From assembly GCF_001854475.1 (NCBI RefSeq), contig NZ_MNAN01000037.1, positions 124,001-188,000 on the forward strand: a DNA stretch of 64,000 nt, written 5' to 3'. Of the stretch, positions 1 through 8,500 are shown piece after piece (position 1 is the stretch's first letter; each line of letters begins with the position of its first letter). Made by a program: the position numbers and the translations under genes. A model generated the notes under the pieces. That model was given only the letters and a program-made list of their open reading frames with translations, ran no database searches and was not told the origin of the DNA. This DNA comes from Pseudoalteromonas byunsanensis (GTDB taxonomy: Bacteria > Pseudomonadota > Gammaproteobacteria > Enterobacterales > Alteromonadaceae).

Positions 1-170
1 GCTTCCGACAAGGTTTGGGCTACACGGCTTACCTCTTGATAAGCAAGCTGACTGGCATGTTGACTGTCAGCTGCAACCTGATAAGCATTATCTTGCATCG
101 TTTGCGGGTTAGACACAAAGTGATGAGGGCGAACCATCACCACTGCATTTGGAGTTTGAAGTGGTTTCAT
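1..170 (-). CDS. ctlX: Citrulline hydrolase CtlX, N-terminal part (runs off the window)
   Basis: The reverse strand reads from an ATG at 168-170 through 56 codons to the window edge. The N-terminus has the motif MVRPHHFVSNPQT followed by DNAYQ, typical of arginine-deiminase-related proteins of the CtlX citrulline hydrolase (ureidase) family, which convert citrulline to ornithine, ammonia and CO2. The start codon overlaps the stop of the upstream ornithine cyclodeaminase gene in an ATGA (167-170), so the two are very probably translationally coupled. Together they would turn citrulline into ornithine and then proline. The catalytic residues lie outside the window, so the family call rests on the N-terminal motif and the neighbour. 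Confidence 0.75.
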   Translation of the reverse strand, partial: MKPLQTPNAVVMVRPHHFVSNPQTMQDNAYQVAADSQHASQLAYQEVSRVAQTLSE

Positions 171-1231
171 ACGGCAACCTGTACTGCTGAACTTGCTTGT
201 AACACGGAGAATAAATCACGTGGGTCGTCTTGTTGAGTGATTAAATCAAGGCGTGTCGAAGCTTGTTTACTGATTAATTCATTAACATAGTTTAAAGCGC
301 TAAAATCCTCCAGCGCAAACCCTACCCCATCAAAAATCGTCAGTTGCTGCTCATTCACACGTCCAGGCATCATACCATTTACTAATTGATGAAACTCTGT
401 CACAGCAAAGGATTCGTCTAGCTGCTGGATATCGCCCTCAATACGAGTCTGCGGTTCGTACTCCACAAAAACTTGAGCACGCTTTAAAAGCGCGGCATCT
501 AACTCTGTTTTACCAGGGCAATCACCACCAATGGCATTAATGTGTACACCATCTGCTACCATATCCGATGATAAAATGGTGGCATTGCGTTTATCTGCGG
601 TACAGGTTGTGATCACCTGGGCACCGTCTATAGCCTGCATCACAGTGGAGCAAATATCTACCTGTAGGCCACTGCCCGCCAGATTTTTCTTAACTTTTTG
701 CGATGCCTTAATATCAATGTCAAATAAACGAACATGTGACACTCCTAACAACGCTTTAAACGCGAGAGCCTGAAATTCAGATTGTGCACCATTGCCAATT
801 AATGCCAAGGTGGACGTGTTTTTGGGCGCCAAATATTTTGCCACCAGTGCCGATGTTGCCGCGGTGCGCAGGGCGGTCAGCAGACACATTTCAGACAATA
901 ATATGGGATAACCTGTTGCGACATCCGCTAATACTGCAAACGCTGCCACGGTTTGCAGTCCAACATGTGTATTTTTCGGATGTCCGTTCACATATTTACA
1001 GCTGAAGAACTGACCATCACTAATCGGCATCAGCTCAATCACGCCAGACTCAGAATGCGATGCATAGCGAGGCGATTTATCAAATTGTTGCCATCTGGCA
1101 AAATCTTGCTCTAACTTACTACTAAGCTCGACCAAAAATGTCTCAATGCCAACTTCGTTAACTAGTGCGCGCATCGAGCCTACATCAACCAAAGGTACGC
1201 CTTGTTTAAGGTGAGAAATAAACGGCTGCAT
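167..1231 (-). CDS. ocd: Ornithine cyclodeaminase
   Basis: This 354-residue protein is a member of the ornithine cyclodeaminase/mu-crystallin family, which convert L-ornithine to L-proline and ammonia using NAD. The Rossmann loop is visible as GNGAQ at residues 146-150, the substrate-binding stretch RTAATSALV at 122-130, and the conserved GGDCPGKTELD segment in the second half. Length is normal for the family. It is the first gene of a minus-strand unit that continues into ctlX with a 4-base overlap, and it diverges from an Lrp/AsnC regulator, the usual regulator class for amino-acid catabolic genes. Cytosolic. The close relative alanine dehydrogenase cannot be ruled out by motif alone, but coupling to ctlX favours ornithine as substrate. 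Confidence 0.88.
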   Translation of the reverse strand: MQPFISHLKQGVPLVDVGSMRALVNEVGIETFLVELSSKLEQDFARWQQFDKSPRYASHSESGVIELMPISDGQFFSCKYVNGHPKNTHVGLQTVAAFAVLADVATGYPILLSEMCLLTALRTAATSALVAKYLAPKNTSTLALIGNGAQSEFQALAFKALLGVSHVRLFDIDIKASQKVKKNLAGSGLQVDICSTVMQAIDGAQVITTCTADKRNATILSSDMVADGVHINAIGGDCPGKTELDAALLKRAQVFVEYEPQTRIEGDIQQLDESFAVTEFHQLVNGMMPGRVNEQQLTIFDGVGFALEDFSALNYVNELISKQASTRLDLITQQDDPRDLFSVLQASSAVQVAV

Positions 1232-1346
1232 AGCCCCTCCAAAATTGTTGTCATAATGTCAGGGTTACTATAGCCAGCCAATCAAACAGTTAAAATGCCA
1301 AAATAACATACAATGTGAGTTGTTTTTTATCATTTTGCATATTGAT

Positions 1347-1365
1347 ATTGTTCAAAATGAACAAT
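1347..1365. promoter_or_regulatory. Palindromic operator candidate for the Lrp/AsnC regulator
   Basis: The sequence ATTGTTCAAAATGAACAAT is a perfect inverted repeat with 8-base arms and a 3-base centre. It lies 42 bases upstream of the regulator start and about 116 bases from the divergent ocd start. Lrp/AsnC proteins bind imperfect palindromes of about 15 bases and often control their own gene and a divergent target, so this is a natural autoregulatory site. The function is inferred from position and symmetry. Confidence 0.5.
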
Positions 1366-1406
1366 TTTGCTATTTTTTCAACACCCTTGAATATTTTCTC
1401 AAAGCT

Positions 1407-1838
1407 ATGCAACCTTACCTTTACGACTCATTAGATAAAGCACTCATTGCCGCACTTAGAAAAGACGGCCGAGCATCTATATCGACACTTGCTGATTTAC
1501 TTAAGGTCTCACGCGGTACAGTTCAAAACCGCTTAGATCGATTAATAAGTTGTGGCGCGATTTTAGGTTTCACTGTAAGAGTACATGAAGAGATAGATAG
1601 TGATTCAGTCAGGGCAATAATGATGATAGAGGTGATAGGTCAATCAACTTCACAGGTAATTCAAAAGCTCAAGGGGATCCCCGAGCTCGTTCGAATACAC
1701 ACCACTAATGGCGCATGGGATCTCATTGCAGAAATCAAAGCGGCCAATCTGAGTGCTTTTGACGGTGTATTACGTGAAGTACGAACTATTCACGGTATTT
1801 TAAACAGTGAAACAAGCATCATGCTATCGACCACCTAA
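1407..1838 (+). CDS. Lrp/AsnC family transcriptional regulator
   Basis: This is a 143-residue protein with the standard Lrp/AsnC plan: an N-terminal winged helix-turn-helix (about residues 8-55, with the recognition segment VSRGTVQNRLDRL) followed by an RAM effector-binding domain (about 66-138). The open frame continues upstream to 1320, but the ATG at 1407 gives the normal family length and N-terminus. The gene diverges from ocd-ctlX and has a perfect palindrome just upstream. It probably senses an amino acid such as ornithine, citrulline or proline and controls the divergent operon; the ligand is a guess from context. Confidence 0.88.
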   Translation: MQPYLYDSLDKALIAALRKDGRASISTLADLLKVSRGTVQNRLDRLISCGAILGFTVRVHEEIDSDSVRAIMMIEVIGQSTSQVIQKLKGIPELVRIHTTNGAWDLIAEIKAANLSAFDGVLREVRTIHGILNSETSIMLSTT

Positions 1839-1864
1839 ACCGAACTTCAAGTAAACGACTAAAC

Positions 1865-2710
1865 TCAAGTCGAGCGCGTTGGTGCAAGCTGCTTGGTATA
1901 ACAAGCAATCACTAGCAGATTAGCAATAAACCACAAATCTTTTATCACAAACTGCCCAAGCCCTCCGAGCAGAGTTTGCGCGCTAAAAGCACCTTGCGCC
2001 GATAACAAAAAAGTTTGTGTCATTACAAACACACTGCCACATCCCAATATCGCAACCCAGACTATATTGGCTCTTTTAAGCCATAGCCCAAGTCCCAACA
2101 AAGAGGCAAAAAACAGGTCAAACACACCAATCACATTAGACGTCTGCTGCACAGAAAAAACACCATATAACCACGACATAAAAGGAGAAGTACTTACCAG
2201 TGAAACAATTCCTTTCGCTTCGAATTCAAAGAACTTTAAACCACCGATCCAATATAAAACCATCGCAACGGTCACGTAGTTAAACCAAGCTAATTGCTTT
2301 ATTGAAAAATGTTTGTATAAGTAAATACTCATACCCAGTGGAATAAGCGCGGCATACTTAATAATCCCCTGCCCTGAACCAAGAATAGGAAAGCCTCCTA
2401 ACTCTTGAATGTAGCGACTTGGACTTAACAATGTAAACAATGCAACAACAGCGATGAGTAGTAATAGTCCCGCGATGACATGGTTAAGTTTATTGTCACT
2501 TACCAGCGCCACCATCAACGCGGTAAGCACCATCACACTTCCAGTGACTTTACCTGCGCCTTGAGGTGATAAAAGCGGATCTAGATGATAAAAGTCTACC
2601 ACTACAGTCATTCCCTTAACGTTGCCATCTAACATAAATGACCCACCCAAAAGCAACAAGCTCAACACTAGACAAGCCTTAATCACCCAGTTTGCATACC
2701 TATCAAACAT
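1865..2710 (-). CDS. DUF417 (YkgB/RclC-like) membrane protein with internal duplication
   Basis: This 281-residue integral membrane protein has many hydrophobic segments. Residues about 143-281 match the DUF417/RclC family, including WIGGLKFFEFEAKGI, SPFMSWLYG and a late GQFVIKDLW segment. RclC of E. coli contributes to reactive chlorine resistance at the inner membrane and is about 197 residues, so this protein is clearly longer. The first half repeats the same pattern in weaker form: LLGGSFMLDGNVKGM near the N-terminus and GQGIIKYAALIPLG followed by KHFSIKQLA, against VIKDLWFIANLLV and CYTKQLA in the second half. It therefore looks like two DUF417 units in tandem. It is transcribed toward the Lrp gene with a 26-base gap. 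The oxidative-stress role is inferred from family membership. Confidence 0.7.
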   Translation of the reverse strand: MFDRYANWVIKACLVLSLLLLGGSFMLDGNVKGMTVVVDFYHLDPLLSPQGAGKVTGSVMVLTALMVALVSDNKLNHVIAGLLLLIAVVALFTLLSPSRYIQELGGFPILGSGQGIIKYAALIPLGMSIYLYKHFSIKQLAWFNYVTVAMVLYWIGGLKFFEFEAKGIVSLVSTSPFMSWLYGVFSVQQTSNVIGVFDLFFASLLGLGLWLKRANIVWVAILGCGSVFVMTQTFLLSAQGAFSAQTLLGGLGQFVIKDLWFIANLLVIACYTKQLAPTRST

Positions 2711-2860
2711 ATATTTCTCTCATAAATCGTAACATATGGCACTAGACCGGTGGCCTTGGAGTTTTAATTCACAGCCGTCAGGTCTAACGAGTCTTCAAAC
2801 GAATGTCGGTAGGCTGAGGTTACGAGCTGAACTTTGATAGTGCCAGGTTACTACAACCAT

Positions 2861-2884
2861 AAAAAAACGGCGCATAACGCGCCG
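2861..2884 (-). terminator. Rho-independent terminator of feoAB
   Basis: A perfect 6-base stem (CGGCGC at 2868-2873, GCGCCG at 2879-2884) with a 5-base loop is followed, on the minus strand, by a run of seven T (the A run at 2861-2867). It sits 21 bases past the feoB stop. Confidence 0.85.
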
Positions 2885-2904
2885 CTTTGATTTATAAAGG
2901 CTTG

Positions 2905-5007
2905 CTAACCTAAATTAATTTGATACGTTGGCGGTTGATTTAGTTGCTTACCCAAACCTCTCAAACCCACCCACCATGCAAAGGTAACCACAGCCATTGC
3001 AAGCAACCAAGCACTAGCAAACAGTGGCTGCTGGGCAAAATTTGCAAGCTGATAAATGCTGGTAGATAAAATATACGCTAAAGATGTTGTCCAGCCTATC
3101 ACCAACCACATCCAACGCGCACCAGACTCTCGCTTAACCGCTCCTAAAACCGCGACACACGGGGTATATAACAAGATCAGTACAAGGTAACTAAACGCCC
3201 CCAACTGGCCGTTAAACTGGCTAGCCATTTGAGTAAGTAAAGCATTGCTGTTGGCATCCGTTTCATCTAACGCCCCCAAACCTAATGGGTCACCGAGATT
3301 ATTAAGTAAATCTAGAAAATTGCTAGGAATAGTTAACAAAGCTTCAACCGTTGAGTCTATCAGTGAATACTCACTGGAGTGCGCTTGTTCACCAACATAC
3401 AGTGCATCCAAGGTACCAACAATCGCTTCTTTGGCAAACAAGCCCGTTACCACCCCAACCGTAGCTGGCCAGTTATCTTCTTCAATTCCTAGAGGTTTTA
3501 ATACTGGTGTCACTACCTGAGCTACCTTCGCTAACACAGAGCGCTCAGTATTTTCATTCCCAAAGCTACCATCTGTACCAATCGAATTGACTAGGCTCAG
3601 TAACACAACAACCAAGACGATCGTTTTTCCGGCTCGCATCACAAAGCTCTTCAAGCGATGCCAAGTTGTTAGCCAGATATTACGCCACACCGGTAAGTGA
3701 TATGCAGGCATTTCTGTATATGATGGCGTTTGCTCACCTGTGAACACCAACTTTCTAAATATAAAGCCACTGCCTACAGCGACTATGATGCCCAATAGAT
3801 AAAGCGCGAACACAACATTTGCGCCATTAACCGGGAAAAATGCGGCAGCAAATAATGCATATACCGTTAGACGTGCACCACATGACATAAAGGGTGCCAT
3901 GATTATGGTTAGTAAACGGTCTGATTCTCGATTCATGGTCCGAGCTGACATAACCGCTGGTACATTACAGCCAAAACCAACTATCAACGGCACAAAGGCA
4001 TTACCCGGCAAGCCAATTGACGACATAAGCCTATCAATAACAAACGCCGCGCGGGAAAGATAGCCGCTATCCTCAAGCAAAGATAAACACAGGTATAGCA
4101 CACCTATCACGGGAATAAATGTTGCCACAAGTTGTACACCCGCCCCAAAACCATCGGCTAGAATTACCCCTAGCCACGCAGGAGCATTGAGCGCACTTAG
4201 TGTTTCTTTAACCCCATCAATTAATAGTGCGCCGACAAAGATATCAAAAAAATCAATAAATACTGCGCCGAAGTTTACAGCTATGGTAAACATGAGATAC
4301 ATCATAGCGAGGAAAATTGGCACACCTAAGAAGCGATTCAATACAATTTTATCTAGGGTGTCTGTAATATCTGAACGTTGAGGAGAGATGACATTCACCC
4401 CTTGTGTCAAACCACGTACTTTTTTATAACGCGCAGTGGTTAACGCAACAGGATCGGCCTCTTTACTTGGTTTTTCCAACGGCGTAGAGGGTGCAAACCC
4501 ATTACTATCCATGATTTTAGATAACGCAACTTTAAGCGCATCAGCTCCTTTACCTGTTGAACCCACCATTTCAATAACAGCTAAGCCCAAGCGTTCACTC
4601 AGTAAATCAACATTCAACGTTTTGCCGCGCTGCGTGGCTACATCCACCATGTTTGCAACCACCACCATTGGCGTACCCAGCTCTTGTAACTGAGTGGTCA
4701 ATACTAGGTTGCGCTCAAGGTTTGCTGCATCAAGGATATTGATGATCAGATCAGCGTTAGTGTTGCGCAAAAAATCAATCGCAATCTGTTCATCCTGTCC
4801 GGCATCAATTTGCTCAAGGCTATACAGCCCAGGTAAGTCGATTAACTCAACCTCTGTGACATCCGTACCTAGGGTAAGTGAAAACTGCCCCACTTTTTGC
4901 TCAACCGTAACGCCAGGCCAGTTACCAACCTTTTGCTTGGAGCCTGTTAGGCGATTAAATACCGTTGTTTTGCCACAGTTAGGGTTACCAACTAATGCAA
5001 TTTTCAT
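2905..5007 (-). CDS. feoB: Ferrous iron transporter FeoB
   Basis: FeoB is the inner-membrane Fe(II) transporter with an N-terminal GTPase. The P-loop GNPNCGKT lies at residues 7-14, the G3 motif DLPGLYSL follows near residue 58 and the G4 motif is NMVD. The C-terminal two thirds carry the gate-type membrane segments with the conserved GFGCNVPA and TPCVAVLG stretches. At 700 residues it is slightly shorter than E. coli FeoB. It follows feoA by 8 bases on the same strand and ends at a strong terminator. No feoC is seen downstream. A Fur-box-like palindrome upstream of feoA suggests iron-responsive control. Confidence 0.96.
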   Translation of the reverse strand: MKIALVGNPNCGKTTVFNRLTGSKQKVGNWPGVTVEQKVGQFSLTLGTDVTEVELIDLPGLYSLEQIDAGQDEQIAIDFLRNTNADLIINILDAANLERNLVLTTQLQELGTPMVVVANMVDVATQRGKTLNVDLLSERLGLAVIEMVGSTGKGADALKVALSKIMDSNGFAPSTPLEKPSKEADPVALTTARYKKVRGLTQGVNVISPQRSDITDTLDKIVLNRFLGVPIFLAMMYLMFTIAVNFGAVFIDFFDIFVGALLIDGVKETLSALNAPAWLGVILADGFGAGVQLVATFIPVIGVLYLCLSLLEDSGYLSRAAFVIDRLMSSIGLPGNAFVPLIVGFGCNVPAVMSARTMNRESDRLLTIIMAPFMSCGARLTVYALFAAAFFPVNGANVVFALYLLGIIVAVGSGFIFRKLVFTGEQTPSYTEMPAYHLPVWRNIWLTTWHRLKSFVMRAGKTIVLVVVLLSLVNSIGTDGSFGNENTERSVLAKVAQVVTPVLKPLGIEEDNWPATVGVVTGLFAKEAIVGTLDALYVGEQAHSSEYSLIDSTVEALLTIPSNFLDLLNNLGDPLGLGALDETDANSNALLTQMASQFNGQLGAFSYLVLILLYTPCVAVLGAVKRESGARWMWLVIGWTTSLAYILSTSIYQLANFAQQPLFASAWLLAMAVVTFAWWVGLRGLGKQLNQPPTYQINLG

Positions 5008-5015
5008 TTTTTCCC

Positions 5016-5246
5016 CTAACTCGCTGTTTGCAGTGCAATCAAACTTGCATCACTTTTACGCACACTAATTAACGTATCGCCTACTTTGACCTGTAATGGA
5101 CATCCCATAGGAGCAATATTCATAAGTTCAATTGTCTCACCTGGGACGAGCCCCAAAGCCATAATGCGACTTGCTAGCGCAATATCTTGATGATTCAAAG
5201 CAGCAATTACCGCTTTTTGCTGAAGTTTTAATTCGTTTAAAGTCAT
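5016..5246 (-). CDS. feoA: FeoA, SH3-like accessory protein of ferrous iron transport
   Basis: This 76-residue protein has the FeoA core domain, with the hallmark stretch ASRIMALGLVPGETIELMN and the closing CPLQVKVGDTLISVRKSDA. FeoA is a small cytosolic SH3-fold protein thought to assist FeoB. The gene is the first of the feoAB unit, 8 bases from feoB. The start is the first ATG after the upstream regulatory palindrome. Confidence 0.93.
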   Translation of the reverse strand: MTLNELKLQQKAVIAALNHQDIALASRIMALGLVPGETIELMNIAPMGCPLQVKVGDTLISVRKSDASLIALQTAS

Positions 5247-5263
5247 AGGCTAAACCACTTATT

Positions 5264-5286
5264 GTAATTAGCAATAATTACCATTA
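5264..5286. promoter_or_regulatory. Fur-box-like palindrome upstream of feoA
   Basis: Starting 17 bases upstream of the feoA ATG is a perfect inverted repeat GTAATTA-GCAA-TAATTAC (5264-5281). The overlapping stretch read on the minus strand, TAATGGTAATTATTGC, resembles the Fur consensus rich in GATAAT/ATTATC units. FeoAB is a classic Fur target, so this is the likely iron-responsive operator, though the match is imperfect. The remaining intergenic DNA to 5542 is AT-rich and would also hold the promoter of the large repeat protein. Confidence 0.45.
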
Positions 5287-5542
5287 CGATTTTTATGCAT
5301 AATAACTCAGTCCCCAAATGAATGAAAGTGGTTGCGGGGTTCCTCTACATAATTCGTACCTTCAACCGTATAGCAACGGAATCATTACATCTCAAATAAG
5401 AATGTAACTAGCTAATAACTATAAATATATTAATAAATCAGTGTGATATGATAAAATAGGTACAACTCGGGAAGTGGAAAATTTTCGTATCCTCGAACCA
5501 TAAAAGGTAACACCTAAGCATTACCGCAATAAAAGGACTATC

Positions 5543-8500
5543 ATGGACACTAATCAAAAGGAATGGTTAACCCGTTCTTTTTTCCTTAATAATCATATCA
5601 ATAAATTAAGGTTAAGGCAGGCATTTACCGTTCCTATCGGTATTACGATGCTTGTTAGCTCACAAGTCAACGCCCTTGAGTGTGACTTCGTCTCAGCAGA
5701 CCAAACACACATTAACGCATCGTCTTTTCTCAGTACACTGTATTGTGCCAATGGCTTCGCTCATGTAGGTCATATACTCTCTGCTACCTACACCAGTGAA
5801 GGGCGCTTACTAGAATACGCTAACATAGACGAAGAGATGCCATCCCAGCTTGCTATTGGCGAGCTTTATACATTCACTAATAGCAACTCGACAACTCAAC
5901 CTAAACAATCCGTGACTGCCCGATGGACTGAAGAAGGATGGAAAGAACAGTTCTTACAGACAGAGCCTGCTGAACTAACTCAAATCTATTTGAGTAGTGA
6001 GTCAATACAGAGAAATATATACTCATCTCTAATCATCCAATCGGATGCTTATGCACATGACTATCAGCTGATAGAAGGTGAGCATGATAACGCGCTATTT
6101 GCGGTTGACTATAATTCACTTAGACTCAAAGACCCATACAGTACAGATATTGGCTCCTACACAATCAGTATAGAAGCTAGAGCGGGTTACTCTCCTGAAA
6201 CCTCACTTACTCAGACCTTCACTATAGAAGTTACCGATTCACCGATACTACATGGCTTTCCCAAAACTGAAGTATATCAAGGCGAAAATTACTATTTCTC
6301 TCCACTTTCAACTGAGCTTTACCATGGCTATAGTTACTTCATAAAAAATAAACCTGATTGGATAAGATTTGACATCAGTACTGGCTCACTGAGTGGAGTT
6401 CCGACAACAGATGATATTGGAACAACCGAACCTATCACCATTGCCGTGACAGACGGAATACAAGCCTTTGAACTTAAGCCATTCAGCATAACCGTCAAGG
6501 ATTATGACTACATACCAAAAATAGGCCATTACTCATGGGGCCATTATCTAAATTTCTACAGTGGCATTCCTTTACGCATTTACCCAGAGCTTATTGAAAA
6601 CAAAGATTCGGATCCTCTTACATACAGTCTACTAAACGCCCCGCAATGGCTTTCAATTGATGAAAAAACCGGAATAGTTTCTGGTACACCACCTCAAACA
6701 TTCTCAGGCAATGTTGAAAGTATGATGGTAGCGGTTACCGATGGACACTATACAAGTCATAGTTTAATCAATTCACTTTATGTTCAACCTTTAGAATTGG
6801 AGCAATTGGAGCTCACACAAAAAGCTGATATTGTCTATGATTTAACCCCTAGCCAATATATCAATGAAGAAGAAGGCTTGCGCAATTACTTTGATCTTGA
6901 CCCAGAGCTACAGTATGGGCTGTTCAAACTCATAAATACAAGCCTTGCGCCTAATGAAGGTTCTATTCACCTTGGGTCAAGTGGTGCTTTTAATGTCACT
7001 CTACATAATACAGCTGCCATAAGCTCAGTCACTTTTGATTTTGTAATAGAGGTGAACGGTAAAAACTCAAAGATATTTACCGCGACTGCGAACATCAATG
7101 AAGGTTCTGACGAATGGATACAAACCGATGAAATCAACTCGTTTGAAGACAACGAAGTTATCATCGATGTACTTGACAATGATAAAATCAGTGACCTTAC
7201 AAGGGCTCAAAATACATTACAAATAACAACGAAGCCTTACAACGGTCAAGCTATAGTTGACAATGGAGTCATAAGATATACCCCTGACCCTAACACCTTC
7301 GGCCGAGACACTTTTCAATACTCTTTTATGGATGCATATGGTGTCCTTCACCCTTCATCATATGTTTATATTAATGTTCAATTTGTCAATGATCTGCCTA
7401 CCTTTGATAGTGATAGCATTGGTGTACTGGAAGATGGACAGTCACAGACCATTACGTTACGAAACCTAACCAGTGATGTTGAAGAAACAGTACCATCTGG
7501 CGCAATAACTCTCATTAACCCACCAAACAAAGGAACTTTTAGCTTTAATCTACAGGATGAATCTGTAACGTATCAGCCTTATCCCAACGCTACAGGTGAA
7601 GACTTCTTGCAGTTCACTGTCACTGACTCCATGGGTGGGGTCTCTGCTCCTGGTAAAATCACCTTTAATATCGAGCCTGTTAATGACATACCCGTTGCTG
7701 AAAATGACCATATCGTCATGCTTGAAGATTCAATCGCTCAACTCGATGTATTACAAAATGATACCGATATAGAAGACGAGCGATTCTTAGCAGCAAATAT
7801 CACGCTCGAAGACAAGGGACAAGGTGTTGGTGAATATGAATTAGCACAGGTTGTTGTCAGTGAAGAAGGTCTACTGGAGATCACCCCTAAGGCTAATCTA
7901 AGTGGTCAATTTTCATTTAGTTATACCGTTGCAGATAGTGACGGAGCTGTATCAGAGCCTGCGCAAGTTAATATCACCATCACAGCCCTAAACGATGCCC
8001 CTGTTGCTAGTGCCCTTAACATATCCGGGCACGAAGATGGCAGTATCACCACATCTCTAAGCGCAACGGATGTTGATAGTCATTCCCTAACTTATCATTT
8101 GTTCGAGCAGCCCACACACGGCACCCTATCATTAGAAGGTAATGTTGCAACCTATGTACCTAATGCACATTATAACGGTCAGGATAGTTTCACATTCACA
8201 GTAAGCGATGGTGCGCTTACCTCTTTGCCTGCGACTGTGAGTATATCAATTGCAGCCATAGAAGATGCACCAACAATTGCAGGATCTCCACAAACAAGCG
8301 TGAATCAGGATCAAGATTACCTATTTATTCCGTCATCACACGATAATGATCTTGATGTTCTAACCTTTGTAATAGACAACAAACCATCATGGGCAGACTT
8401 TAATACCACAACTGGAGCTCTCTTTGGCACCCCAACAAATGATGATGTAGGCGGCTACGAAAATATTATCATTAAAGTATCTGATGGCACCCAGCAAGTA

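Noticed and set aside
15..236. Plus-strand open frame of 73 codons at the left edge
   Set aside because: It is antisense to ctlX and the end of ocd, both supported by family motifs and the ATGA overlap.
2711..2904. Possible feoC gene downstream of feoB
   Set aside because: The strong terminator right after feoB and the absence of any open frame of suitable size exclude it.
5400..5542. Structured-looking leader of the giant repeat protein as a c-di-GMP (GEMM) riboswitch
   Set aside because: The conserved GEMM core and tetraloop receptor sequences are not present; only AT-rich DNA and a ribosome site are seen.
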